Below, in pieces: positions 50,301 through 54,302 of a DNA stretch of 64,000 nucleotides (the stretch's first letter is position 1; each line of letters opens with the position of its first letter). The DNA is taken from positions 21,789 through 85,788 of the forward strand of contig CAMHTW010000010.1 of NCBI GenBank assembly GCA_946188165.1, in the 5' to 3' direction. Below the pieces are notes generated by a model. That model was given only the letters and a program-made list of their open reading frames with translations, ran no database searches and was not told the origin of the DNA. Source of the DNA: an uncultured Prevotella sp. (GTDB lineage Bacteria; Bacteroidota; Bacteroidia; Bacteroidales; Bacteroidaceae). The position numbers and the translations under genes were made by a program.

Positions 50301-53300
50301 GGACTACGAGACGGGAGCTGACTATGTGCATTCCGGCTCCACTCACGGTTATGTCACCATCAACATCAGCGGCGGCACCATCGGCAATGACAATGAGTAC
50401 ATCATCCCGCAGGCGGGCAACAGACCCAGCGGCCTTGACGCAGACCCCAAGAAGTGGACGGCTGACAACTGGACGACGTGGAAGACGCATAACAACGTGC
50501 CCAACACGGACTATGTCTATGACGAAGACCTTGGCTTTGTCCGCCTGACCCATACCAAGGGCGGCAACGTCTTTGCCGGTGCCATGGGCCGCATGTATGC
50601 CCTCGACGGCACGACACCGCTCACGCGCTGGTACGACTTAGGCATGGTGAAGAGCACCCGCCTGACCATCACCGGCGGCACCATCAAGAGCAACGTCTAT
50701 GGTGGCGGCGAGCTGGGCTGGACGGCTGGCAAGCACAAGCATAGCAACACTGCACTGACGGCAACCGACAGCCTGAGCACCGAGATACTCATCCAGGGCG
50801 GCACCATCGGCACCGAGGTGAAGGAGGCTGGCGACGTAACGCGCTATACCTTCGGCAGCGTCTATGGCGGCGGCTATGGCAACGCCACGGAGGCACTCTC
50901 AGACAAGACCAACCCGAAGTTCATTGCCGGACGTGTTGTCGGCGCCACCTCTGTCAAGATGGAGGGCGGACAGGTGAAGGGCAGCATCTTCGGCGGTGGC
51001 GAGGTGGCCAACGTGGGACTGGGCTTCTACAGCTATAAGTCCGACATCACCGGCGGCACGAAGGGCGACTTCAAAAAGGACGACAGTGGCATAGCCAAGA
51101 CGGGCGAAACCATCACTGCTGCCGACATTGCCAAGGTGAGCACCTACGTTGATGTCAGCGGCGGTACCGTGGGCATAGCGCCCATCACCATTTCCGAGAG
51201 CCTGACTCGGCACTTTGGCGGCGCCACCATGGGCAACGTCTATGGCGGCGGCAGCGGCAACCGCACCATCGTGCGCTGCGGACTGGTGCTGGGCAACAGC
51301 AACGTCAGCATCAGCCAGGCCGAGGGCAAGGCCACACGGATATACCATAACGTCTATGGCGGAGGCTCCTTCGGTAGCGTGGGCGACTATCAATACAAGT
51401 CGGAAGAAGACCCTGTCATCCATACAGAAAAGGTCTATGGCGTCCAGGCTATGCATACTGCCGGCACTGGTGAGGCTACGGTCAGCATCACGGGCGGCAC
51501 CATAGGCAGCAACGGCCACGAGAACGGCATGGTATTCGGTTCGTCACGCGGTGACATTACCAACCCGCACTCACGTGACAACTACATGGCGTGGGTCAAC
51601 AACGCAACGGTAACCATAGGTACGGAGGGCGGCACCTACGCTACTCCGACGGTCAAGGGTTCTGTCTATGGCAGCGGCGAGAACGGCCATACGTTCGGCA
51701 ATACCGTGGTGACCGTCAACAGCGGTACGGTGGGCGTGCCATCAGGTGACCCTGTTGTCGTGCCTGACCCCGACGCCCCTGACGACCCGTCGAAGGCTAC
51801 GACCTATTACGGTGCCAACTATTCCTTCCGAGGCAACGTCTATGGCGGCGGTTGCGGTACTGACACCTACGTGGAAAATAACGAGGAGAAGTACAATCCC
51901 GAGGCAGGCATCGTGCGCGGCAATACCACCGTCAACATCAACGGCGGTCTGATAGCACACAGTGTCTATGGTGCCGGCTCGATGGGCTCTGTGGGAACGA
52001 TTACGGAATCTGTCGAGCATGCTAATGCTAACGACGGCTTCGCCCTTAGCTGGCCATACGAGTTCAAGTTTGCCGACAACACCGGCAAGGCTACCGTCAA
52101 CATCAACGGCGGCCACATCGGTGTACAGACTACCTATAGCAACATAGAGATAAAGGGCGATGGCGACGTCTATGGCAGTGCGCGTGGCGAGGCGGGTGAC
52201 CGCTATGCCATGGCACGTCTGGCACTTGTCAAGGAGACGGAGGTGAACGTCAACTACCCAAGCACAGCAGATATGGCAGATGTGACAGACCTGCGCACCC
52301 CATGCATCACCGGCTCCGTACACGGCAGTGGTGAGAACGGCTATGTATATGGCAATACCAAGGTGACGCTGAACAAGGGTCTCGTCGGTCACTCGCTCTA
52401 TGGTGCCGGTAAGGGTAATGGTACCTATACAAAGGCGTTGACTAAGATTGGTGGCAGTGACACATACGATGCCAAGATATACAGTCTCATTGCTGGTAAG
52501 GTAATGGGTAATACCTACGTCACCATGAACGGTGGCCGCGTAGGACGTAACGTCTATGGCGGTGGTAATATGGGCTCCGTCGGTAAGGGTAACTATGCCG
52601 GCGGTACGGATGACTACTATCCTACTGGCTATGGCGAGAAAACAACTGGCAACCTGTGGACAAGTGCCTTTAATCCTGAGGTGGCCATTAGCGACTCGAA
52701 CAAACCAGACGATGCATACTACTTCCTCAGCAGTGGTAAGGCTACCGTGAAGGTGCTGGGTGGTATTGTCGGTTATATTGACGAAACAGATCCATCCGTA
52801 AGCATGAAGAACGAACTGCCATACGGTAACGTCTTCGGTGGTAGTGCAGGTGAGGCTGCACCTAACTTGCCTGATGTTTCCGACCTCTATCTCTATAGCC
52901 CGGCATTCTTCTCGGGTTACGTCAATGAGACCGATGTCACCATTGGAATAACGAGTGAGGAATTTGAGGCTAATAAGGCCAACGAGCCTTATAAGTCCTA
53001 TGGGTCCACCTACGAGGATTATTTGGCTAATCATGCACCTAAGATCTTTGGCTCTGTCTATGGCGGTGGCCAGGATGGTCACGTACGCCGCGATACGAAG
53101 GTGACAGTCCTCGGTGGTGAGATTGGTAAGGCATATAACAGTGAGAATATTTCACTCCTGAAGACTGATAACCTTGACGACCCACAGTGGCTGCACCGTG
53201 GTAACATCTATGGTGGTGGTTCTGGTATCACGGAGTATCATGCTGACATTGAAAAAATGTATGCAGCGGGCTATACTGGCGATAAGATTGCTGCTTCAGG

Positions 53301-53772
53301 CTATAGCACCTCTTCCGGTTCTGTGACCCGCTTCACGGAGGTTAACGTCAAGGGCGGTACTATCCATCGTAACGTCTATGGTGGTGGTTCGATGGGTTCT
53401 GTCGGTGCTCCGAATATTAATCAGGGCTATGAGCCGTATAAGCCTGGGCAGGCCAATATTGCCGGTAAACCTGAGAACGGTCCTGGCCGCCAGTCCCTGA
53501 ACACCGTCAACATCGGTGGCGGTACGACTATGGTCACTATCGGTACGCCATTCGACAGCACCCGTGGTTGGACTTACAACAAGCTGTATGGCGGTGAGGT
53601 ATATGGTGCCTGCCGTGGTAAGTCAGACTTGGATCCTAATCAGTTTGCTAATTCCGTATGGACTAAGGTGAACATCTTCGACAAGGCTACCATCATGGGT
53701 AACGTTTATGGCGGTGGTGATAACGGTATCGTGAAGAAAGATACGGATGTCAAGATAGGTGGAACAGAATGA
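29365..53772 (+). CDS. Giant secreted [YF]GGG-repeat protein 2 (up to 8,135 residues)
   Basis: One uninterrupted 24.4-kb reading frame. The region before the signal core is unusual: ~90 residues come from a 33-bp repeat (two copies) and a 22-bp repeat (three copies). The hydrophobic core follows (MTLLLLMTVGVTGVLAQ, ATG at 29644), so the true start could be 29365, 29377, 29455 or 29644. By residue from 29365: about 112-308 Trp/Tyr-rich, ricin-lectin-like; about 309-382 a chitobiase C-terminal-like domain (ATYSAPVSMAGHTIIKAIAV); about 1400-1475 GLUG-type repeats (NAGSIVGNLDGTSRVINCYS); from about 2066 to the end only solenoid repeats. I counted about 67 [YF]GGG motifs by eye, and over 90 with [YF]GG[SNAC]. 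The protein stops mid-repeat (KKDTDVKIGGTE) with no sorting domain, unlike giant protein 1. Probably a very long surface adhesin; ligand unknown. Confidence 0.85.
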   Translation: MTQDMTEMIITERNTYCETEQGDSLCSHKEMSPYRHTLSILLEQLRSSLEAGKEQLRSSLGADKRQSGVRFINEITARRQRDYVSSSTRLRLVMTLLLLMTVGVTGVLAQIDFSGTYYIANETNHANGNYGTHWYLVPGADPHQPHYADAYFHNQYCNTGGKGDYTGTNYGDPEKPFLTTYQTNQDLNSIWIISSTGDGYYNIKHAKTGYYVVYEPPYKDAIHRKSMHLESTDSPGENAKFTITGSSLTGPININPMSVTSGNMYFNPAVGVGNRAQYYGTGDYYHEGMIGLYSGSGDKSQWYLEKTAIPPTITYDEETGKATITSVTGTTIRYAFDGTTPTGSSATYSAPVSMAGHTIIKAIAVDAQGITSNVVTLTLKEYTYHILNKAGTIAIEHTLKQPVGKTITDTYTSIPAAIRSPYLEDEEVKFFNNSDHTDEHKISETPSATTDIYVTYTTVHLDDKYLHLRGVRALNITINGDYIYDSGTADAGTFAQKTTPNEEEIATNPYFWFFEGEDPYAIDIRNAATNNIIGYATPSSSPTSLTLNTSPANSKFIIMATSGGGEYQQMELMAATGDGNYYRVGYTDDAYNISTTATGDASLQIQAYPNSATITYKLIDQAGKIIMEISSKSESAELPSEWQSPLVGKYNYWKVGAFDIYGTGDNTVYKLKADPELYRITTLTGLESDQIYVTYEVNDRVVFDISDDDKTHNALYPTYMLKFYQGESFNQENGKDGIEGSEQQAEYPYSNGDAMLYVYSDTKRETQFASGASTRPRWLWYAVSPKAAKVNDTEITPGYKGDPYHVKIMSHSADVKSKSNSDVKHQNFFRTYVVNYGGSNHVVTGLTTKHTDVVDAAPTEYMVLSAPNDRYKLVTLNEIEGAPENGSYGKRQTVNTFEQYWKNNPTVQNKLTNKVESSESATDDIELTSDQVSQLPSNWHTYQKWAQAAPWVKWTEDGKTGKKYQNKHHWFQTIDMGSTGEFTFEAQSIDPEVILLDQHGWEIMRAPLSEAATLRKYDSPMVEEYQWYPTAAKVTGYHKYKVNDPNIPVYYSYTDANGKTKWASSGESVTFTSTTLGADPYAYMVEKGYEAQDKSVKTDFYVTYTVKPEYAGLYSGAATESGVTPSAFMVKQGNEYAKINDNNQLDPTTDNPYNLESIGDEWHWYVKPNFNIDEEMGYEYDVEEDDGAGGTFTPNKNQKEALNYEEGRNGFDPYNVQIQSVKSPTYYFKTTTTANSQLKNGAWEGSSTDLSLKNMSVDGQTNVEGNDQTTLAVTNATFMVVKDASGRMLLMPRFDHTKVVNSFTAPRLSAANAASQSLELLMAPKIIHSSDEFLSMNGQYTLADDFTFESGFESLGSETNPFTGSIDGALHTLAGLSKPLIAYADGAIIKNVIFNNVTIGNAEDVPNVGAVVANATGETRIYNCGILSGSVSGTGNAGSIVGNLDGTSRVINCYSYANVSGSTNSGGIVGYNAYQSTSTDIKTMVMNCMFYGDVTGGKVSPIYGGEIINNLGIKNSIKQGLSNFNYYAYEKATNFNSLKDNNSNKVYNNALAIEERFLTRFEIYRQLLNSNRRLAAYYATSSEATVKASDMMKWVLETADRSIENPKEYPILKAQAKYPSIINYDIDHAPDSAAVGRNHGGKLGKTLTVNLSGTGITTSKLYLERTDKDFDHFNYNYDKVQLPYFNDVGTGNYTNNQVVTGWKITAITAIDGDPYTSDNYPTTGITDYPNHNYADRKSSNKDLYSVSGRVFSQGAYFDVPYGVSEITIEPYWATAAYVADDYMDVAYETGWAGHDVTQLGKQFPTSKITINGSEQTVYKSISAALNGKSSSSVYDLAIVLVGNLHTNDVPSNGNVPFTIMSVDLDKDNEPDYSYIYSHGKRAKVSPIRFDFINVPGTAQAQKPKGATQLRNAAIFNTIGWFELTNTALMYFSQIEYENSDQSQKAPMILQGGVVDQFVSTVSHRVDGDNIYIHVGGNVWFKSFTMGTHGDGSESTPHVPVSVTGGDYESFYLTGMYNSNATVRDDNAECYISGGRFGEVAGAGQEQIGIKDGGKGNIHWQIYNADISEFYGGGINEAKPAQGNIQTDIFNSYVDKFCGGPKFGNMATGKTVVTNATGCTFGKYFGAGNGGNSYSRKKYYDKEGVPNESTWSTLNGYYTTDRGKFFNGTTTGSSQVSGKDYGKKGYGVATDFDYEFFVWTSGTAGVRIYLNFASFSLAQCNDVTSTLTNCTINQDFYGGGNLGSVIGTATSTLNGCTVHGNVFGGGYSAELPKIPVRDAGFTKYPNFNTNSGMFEPGTFSNTTNYDWKQVDNDPANGGEGTEESKYVKTKANLNGLGQVANTDLTIARNCQIDGSVFGGGDMSAVNENTLVKIDNVKAPETEVAQKTILNVYGGGNTADVLGNTEVEMTSGTVSQDVFGGGKGQNTVVAGDVTVNIGTKTGEIPSATYTGNGTVTRNVYGGSAFGAVNASATKDENGDVTAYTPSENKTTKVNIYAGTVKGSVFGGGLGLDDTEDDTNDIVARNFGHTTVLVENSENSSAKVETAVFGGSNENGVLKGDATVIITGGTIGTSGGDIKNVVFGGGKGAPTLVNGNVTVNVGTKSDAKPPVYAGAATIHGHVYGGGELGNTNEAWVTDTSTEPATTTLQPVANTQTLVNLYGGTINGYAYGGALGDAGTPAIVGGDVTVTLDGAKVHQVFGANNINGTPKGHVLVHVKRTVNSEKDDSKTREQRNTYDVEAVYGGGNMADYVPTKATGTDAEKEEAFTEVIIEGCELTSIDKVYGGGNAAAVPATQVTVKGSYIINTLYGGGNGAGNGNLGANVGYRSYSSLTPTEEEKTSKQYGTGKAETKLLGGYINEVYGGSNTRGDVRGGTDVRTKGKKEVVADCCETLNVGNIYGAGSHADVEGDANIILECMPEDYVAAVYGGAEEAIVEGNVTLTVTSGKFGRVFGGNNKGGSIQGSITVIAKEEGCKPLEIGELYGGGNEAPYSHFGCTKVGETWTPNTTGTDYTAGKDHAIEVIVESCTSIGKVFGGGNKATVIGNTHVDINLFRGLVDGDTDFRSLGKIGQVFGGGNLAKVTGNTTVDIGTDGEYVNPETGTVDEGQKKGVKIESGDNYLKPLVDERQSITAGIYGGGNDADVEGNTTVNIGTAQQTLGINIAGDIFGGGLGKDTHVTGNVTVNIGADIGTSTAHNYVGYAQITGDVYGGSAKGKVNATKGGTNENPTYSATTGKTTHVNFYGGTIKGNLYGGGEGQIAAAGTPAVEAIAADVYGPVTVTMEGGSVYNVFGCNNYNGAPKNTVTVNINGGTVNFSEGEVDGKEGNVYGGGNQAAYTAPDGNKDNPAVNINNGTVTRNVFGGGLGTTATVTGNPHVTIGDNVEGHTAAIKWSVYGGGSLATVDGSTDIVVNKGTIGTPKDGETVYGGAKYGNIYGGGFGSSDNVRIGLVKGNTNVTVKGGNVLHNIYGGGAYGSVGTYNYASEYANAAITGRPEGAENTGKATIHIVGGTIGTDGHENGMIFGASRGDIAAPGAIQDNMAWVYDTDVIIGTEGQGGVVSTPSIRGSVYGSGENGHTYHDASVTIHSGMVGIAEGSAITDDNGTEDTSDDITYSGAAYPYRGNVYGGGCGTDKYYSTGTETHDGNGDKYNKTAGIVGGDAMVTISGGHVVRNVYGAGAMGSVTGKATVNISGKSIIGADGSGGGYIYTAARGNEGMEDDCATVGSTELNISGGTIWGSAFGGGQLGTVKGSVAVNVSGGVVKNDVYGGGALANTNTDNWDTTNNTWKAESSESTDYYVPVQHLTAGTSVVTGYYTESGGNYTEITTADIKADANTVYYKKLTYPANIHNIAANGTTYKTTVNLTGGVIGNAYGGGLGQLTAGGETTGDGAVQAMVYGDVNVTVDGAAFTALVEASAKNAPVTGRVFGCNNINGTPKGKVTVVINKTKRIDGGNHTLGEFEIQGVYGGGNLAAYVPQTYDSDTEFGQGTKVIINDCEASISKVYGGGNAAVVPYTDVTINGAFEIGYVFGGGNGGDMINKNGNWIDNTGADVTHYTNVLLKGGTIGQAFGGSDSRGTVGGSNIRQATGGLCPLRLVNLYGAGNGEEASSAGDINIEVSGCGENNEIQNVFGGSYKANITGSVTLTIKSGIFTSVYGGNDRMGSIGGNITVNIEETDNCDKPIIIQNLYGGCYQTAYPGANARKYRGSGDVKDDNNYDPFTSGKITVNVKSATRIDRIFGGSERGDVTGDTEVNINMIRGSMSGHDHVTLPNYYAETGAFVPSNIHITNTNAWAQVYLYYPTAAEIAQGKEIPTVDGYYIRQGDSEPYTYTLASGYMVQGQTYYKKSVQGSIDPVIGTIGDVFGGGNIGKVTGSTVVNIGTEQKVTMVTISDNPETTEVKENEFNVLGVHINGDVFGGCNSNVVTGDAIVNICTANYSALGSDFEGIYIDKTENGGGSVYGGGNAGDVLGNTNVTMAGGYVYDGVYGGGLKGSVGTYTRTTDVTTESNNFDHSTHADVCLGKPTECTAGGTCTVVVSGGQVGPLEVATKGMKNEGGDGPVDVGFVFGAGRGDVENPNDVKDADFHTFVNKTDVTISGTALIMASVYGGGENGRVLGNTHVKIQGGQIGSGDTETVGGKTVPKVYTTDEWNGEDQSKFKECLSWDYGKDTNGDGIKDEFLPHDPYAAAGDAEDAKVGTDGHTYYGSVFGGGSGYYPYKKADGIHEWLRSAGAVYGNTVIDITGGHILTCVYGGNETTDVGTYTNNDKGQPLVHKSGGKCTINMVGGTIGVPRTEQQMKDHPVTCYLFGAGKGDQRTYFNTWTNVQETEVNISGTARIFGSVFGGGEDGHILGDAKVNIGGEVKIDLNGDGDTDDTDETFTAQSLKIGTTGTSYVDGNVFGGGRGFSGVALTAGSTGGNAEVNIAGGTMLGSIYGGGRLASVGIGFTETTDPSYGQMVDDTNEKTHGHITVNISGGTIGNDVADAKYGGNVFGGSMGRITLLDGTLNPIWPKQAVTKDTEITITGNAIIKKNVYGGSEFGIVRDKAIVNIGGTRDKSAGVVTASGTPEIHGSVFGAGYGSDDTTPTLITAGEYTTGQDYIFTPMIWTGCVSGDTEVNIAGGIVKKNVYGGGEVASVGLINCHVVEDGNGDITIKDEHNVEKKYRYTNLTKHADIQGTGTNEKAYGFALSWPYKFEFIPGNPKSTYIGGKATVNVTGGHIGSDTWDDRTGYVFGGSKGQVAFKKKVGDEQVDITDIHEQRYVEGLCANVRETEVNVKYSSTPSGKNTSNIKDEANCIMGAVYGGGEDGHVYENAAVNITGGLIGLSVYGGGKGEGTYKGKLYALSTDAQGNLVAASTKSDVEKMPSWTAGKIYGNTSITMSDGHVMGNVYGGGNLGSVGKGNYAGGTDDYYPAGYGETLKSDPLWTNTAGFNPDAEITESNKPTTMADYFLSSGKCKINITGGTVGTQNGLYGNVQGTSKGTPTGMVFGGSRGRAAQDVGALSPRYEYAPDFFLGYVNNTEVIIGTRNAETGPTIYSQVFGGARDGHVRGSAKVEVNSGTIGQTYDETEAVGEADVDYQRYHRGNVYGAGSGLGTWDGTHHGTSSGSVTRNTTVDIYGGTIYNNVYGGGAMATVGPPKIANPNFAPETWSKCTVNIYGGTIGSGKEYESVYMSDFDKYGYGGCVYGASRGSRGGTSGDLADGETIESYATVLWTEVNINGGSIAGNVYGGAQGGQIKKDTKVNLKGGRIYHNAYGGGRGTTAIAADVLGNTTVELNNNNNGGEADGSKKGCSVDKVFGCNDLNGTPKGHVLVHVYGTQNSGKDDLQTKVGPGSRTSLDQGENEGYIVYMERLIEMAKDGNAVKPGITESVINTAQGTINDKTESSLNDDEKTAINDAAKNVIAELQNLHDYDVTAVYGGGDLAPYVPSSDEDQTEVIIEGCNITSIKQVYGGGNAAYVPATNVLVKSAYVIDELFGGGNGLDNYVKDDEWYENPGANVGYKELAHYDKSGSHGDGEAEGTKYEAITNTDPDATTPEGRKASYSIGTGIASTTVNGGYVHNVYGGSNKKGNIRAEALLQVQQEGSCKLIIDKTTAGSKEATIDAQTNTVLDCVEEGGVFYAGSTSADILNDVHVRITNGKYTKVFGGNEKAGTITGSITIDIEERGCTPIEIDELYAGGYLAPYSVYGYSTDTREVKDENGNVISGLKQRIPYKKGDAGALATPSRDPQINIISATKIGKIYGGGFMAELIGSPRINVNMTNGRISDQYVSRYPNETYPNITNTGVIPIGTIGSIYGGGYKGDIIGDTYVEIGTGEWLSFTGQRETTDADGKVYTYDSETKKWNWTKKVGDITESGTVDNKPAPARNAATITGNVFGGGEGEALNSGDRAFYCESAMIGVNGEGLTNPAGGTSVIIANGTVGTLEGEEGSKTLKAGTGNVYGGGEVGRVEKNTVVTIGVTPKEGETISNTKFKPTIWGSVFGAGKGVATHGYSALVRGNSTVTIQGFAKVGESVYGGGEIASVGRYNVVDGRPTSLKNPNSGNCVVTVLDNAEIGPNDMIMTKTGGPDNSGHVFGAGKGAMPVADYTKARQMTIGNAMAGFTSEADYLKFIESLGLATQTDVTISGNAFVKGCVFGGAEQGFVQHDTHVTIEGNCQIGNGYAQMADDGTYLNKLTSPVNHIAINRRYSAAEWEAGHLITVESDPTALKTLAATHYKSSLPECASWEYKAPYAPHDAFAKYTNDGKTYYDEGFTKNAEGGDVTATNGSTFYGNVFGGGSGYFPYAPGKWHWKAGDVGGNTVVDIKGGHILTNVYGGNELTNVAGKCTVNMTGGTIGVPRTLGQILAHPVTCYLFGAGKGDPRVFFNMQTNVNDVEVNISGGWIYGSAFGGGEDGHVMGNVTMTIGKDDHTGPKIGTWGTSYVEGNVFGGGRGFTGDALTSGVVCGNVDMNIKGGTMLGSIYGGGRLGSIGTHLEPSNHANYGKLIPDNRDEDYETGADYVHSGSTHGYVTINISGGTIGNDNEYIIPQAGNRPSGLDADPKKWTADNWTTWKTHNNVPNTDYVYDEDLGFVRLTHTKGGNVFAGAMGRMYALDGTTPLTRWYDLGMVKSTRLTITGGTIKSNVYGGGELGWTAGKHKHSNTALTATDSLSTEILIQGGTIGTEVKEAGDVTRYTFGSVYGGGYGNATEALSDKTNPKFIAGRVVGATSVKMEGGQVKGSIFGGGEVANVGLGFYSYKSDITGGTKGDFKKDDSGIAKTGETITAADIAKVSTYVDVSGGTVGIAPITISESLTRHFGGATMGNVYGGGSGNRTIVRCGLVLGNSNVSISQAEGKATRIYHNVYGGGSFGSVGDYQYKSEEDPVIHTEKVYGVQAMHTAGTGEATVSITGGTIGSNGHENGMVFGSSRGDITNPHSRDNYMAWVNNATVTIGTEGGTYATPTVKGSVYGSGENGHTFGNTVVTVNSGTVGVPSGDPVVVPDPDAPDDPSKATTYYGANYSFRGNVYGGGCGTDTYVENNEEKYNPEAGIVRGNTTVNINGGLIAHSVYGAGSMGSVGTITESVEHANANDGFALSWPYEFKFADNTGKATVNINGGHIGVQTTYSNIEIKGDGDVYGSARGEAGDRYAMARLALVKETEVNVNYPSTADMADVTDLRTPCITGSVHGSGENGYVYGNTKVTLNKGLVGHSLYGAGKGNGTYTKALTKIGGSDTYDAKIYSLIAGKVMGNTYVTMNGGRVGRNVYGGGNMGSVGKGNYAGGTDDYYPTGYGEKTTGNLWTSAFNPEVAISDSNKPDDAYYFLSSGKATVKVLGGIVGYIDETDPSVSMKNELPYGNVFGGSAGEAAPNLPDVSDLYLYSPAFFSGYVNETDVTIGITSEEFEANKANEPYKSYGSTYEDYLANHAPKIFGSVYGGGQDGHVRRDTKVTVLGGEIGKAYNSENISLLKTDNLDDPQWLHRGNIYGGGSGITEYHADIEKMYAAGYTGDKIAASGYSTSSGSVTRFTEVNVKGGTIHRNVYGGGSMGSVGAPNINQGYEPYKPGQANIAGKPENGPGRQSLNTVNIGGGTTMVTIGTPFDSTRGWTYNKLYGGEVYGACRGKSDLDPNQFANSVWTKVNIFDKATIMGNVYGGGDNGIVKKDTDVKIGGTE
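29491..29556 (+). repeat. 33-bp in-frame tandem repeat, two copies
   Basis: Units 29491-29523 and 29524-29556 encode EQLRSSLEAGK and EQLRSSLGADK. They contain an internal AGCAGCYTAG sub-repeat. They lie upstream of the signal-peptide core of giant protein 2. Confidence 0.85.
29581..29646 (+). repeat. 22-bp tandem repeat, three copies, at the 5' end of giant gene 2
   Basis: Units at 29581-29602, 29603-29624 and 29625-29646 share AACGAGATTACG then CTCGTC. Each forms a small hairpin (ACGAG / CTCGT). Because 22 is not a multiple of three, each copy is read in a different frame; three copies (66 bp) restore the frame. The last unit ends in the ATG at 29644. Confidence 0.88.
50090..52350 (+). other. 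GC-rich segment within giant gene 2
   Basis: Across this stretch glycine is mostly GGC and third positions are mostly C or G (for example GGCGGCACCATCGGC), whereas the flanking repeats use GGT heavily (GGTGGTGGTAATGGT). The encoded repeat type is the same. The boundaries are judged by eye. Confidence 0.6.
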
Positions 53773-53831
53773 GCCGTAATCTCGCTGTTAACGACATTAC
53801 GGCTCACTGCCAGTGAGATTACGTCTCGTGA
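53771..53831. terminator. Palindromic repeat between convergent genes, related to the 22-bp unit
   Basis: GAGCCGTAAT (53771-53780) is the exact inverted complement of ATTACGGCTC downstream. A longer alternative pairing joins CGTAATCTC with GAGATTACG. GAGATTACGTCTCG also occurs in the 22-bp repeat at 29581-29646. The segment lies between the stop of giant gene 2 and the convergent CYTH gene, and could act as a bidirectional terminator, although no T-tract is evident. Its first bases form part of the TGA stop of giant gene 2. Confidence 0.5.
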
Positions 53832-54302
53832 TTACCAACGGGTAAAGGGGTTGCTGCGCAACTGGCTGTTATAATAACGGCGGTCGCCAGTAACCTCTTT
53901 TCCTATAAAGGGGGGTAGGACGGGTTGGTCGTCAACGCTCTTCAGCTCAACCTCAGCCATGACGAGGCCGTCGTTGTCGCCATGAAACTCATCGACTTCA
54001 ACCGTGAAGTCGCCGCTCTTAACCAACCAGCGGGTCTTGTCAATGATACCTGGCTGGCAGAGCCGCATCAGCTGTTCAGCATCAGCCAATGGTATTTCCT
54101 GCTCAAACTCGTAACGGGCAAGGCCACCAATGTCTGACGGCCCCTTGATGGTGATAAAGCCCTGGTTGTCACGAATACGTACACGGACTGTGCGACCACG
54201 TTCACTACAAATGTAGCCCTGCATGATGTGGTAGGAAGAAAAAGCCTCGCGCTTGTACGAATCGTCAAGCACGAGGTATTTACGTTCAATTTCGAGTGCC
54301 AT
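53832..54302 (-). CDS. CYTH-domain protein (triphosphate tunnel metalloenzyme family)
   Basis: A 156-residue protein starting MALEIERKYLVLDDSYK. The EIERK motif near the N-terminus is the ExExK signature of CYTH domains, which bind triphosphates or polyphosphate with divalent metal inside a beta-tunnel. Later charged strands (RVRIRDNQGFITIKG; ARYEFEQEIP; WLVKSGDFTVEVDEFHG; VMAEVELKS) alternate Glu, Lys and Arg as expected for the tunnel walls. Bacterial members are mostly inorganic triphosphatases. I chose the ATG at 54302 because the signature then begins at residue 4; a longer frame would read through the upstream small gene. Its start overlaps that gene's stop by one base (TAATG). Confidence 0.88.
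   Translation of the reverse strand: MALEIERKYLVLDDSYKREAFSSYHIMQGYICSERGRTVRVRIRDNQGFITIKGPSDIGGLARYEFEQEIPLADAEQLMRLCQPGIIDKTRWLVKSGDFTVEVDEFHGDNDGLVMAEVELKSVDDQPVLPPFIGKEVTGDRRYYNSQLRSNPFTRW

Noticed and set aside
53771..53831. tRNA or other structured RNA downstream of giant gene 2
   Set aside because: The pairing is a simple palindrome with alternative partners; no cloverleaf, anticodon arm or CCA end can be drawn.
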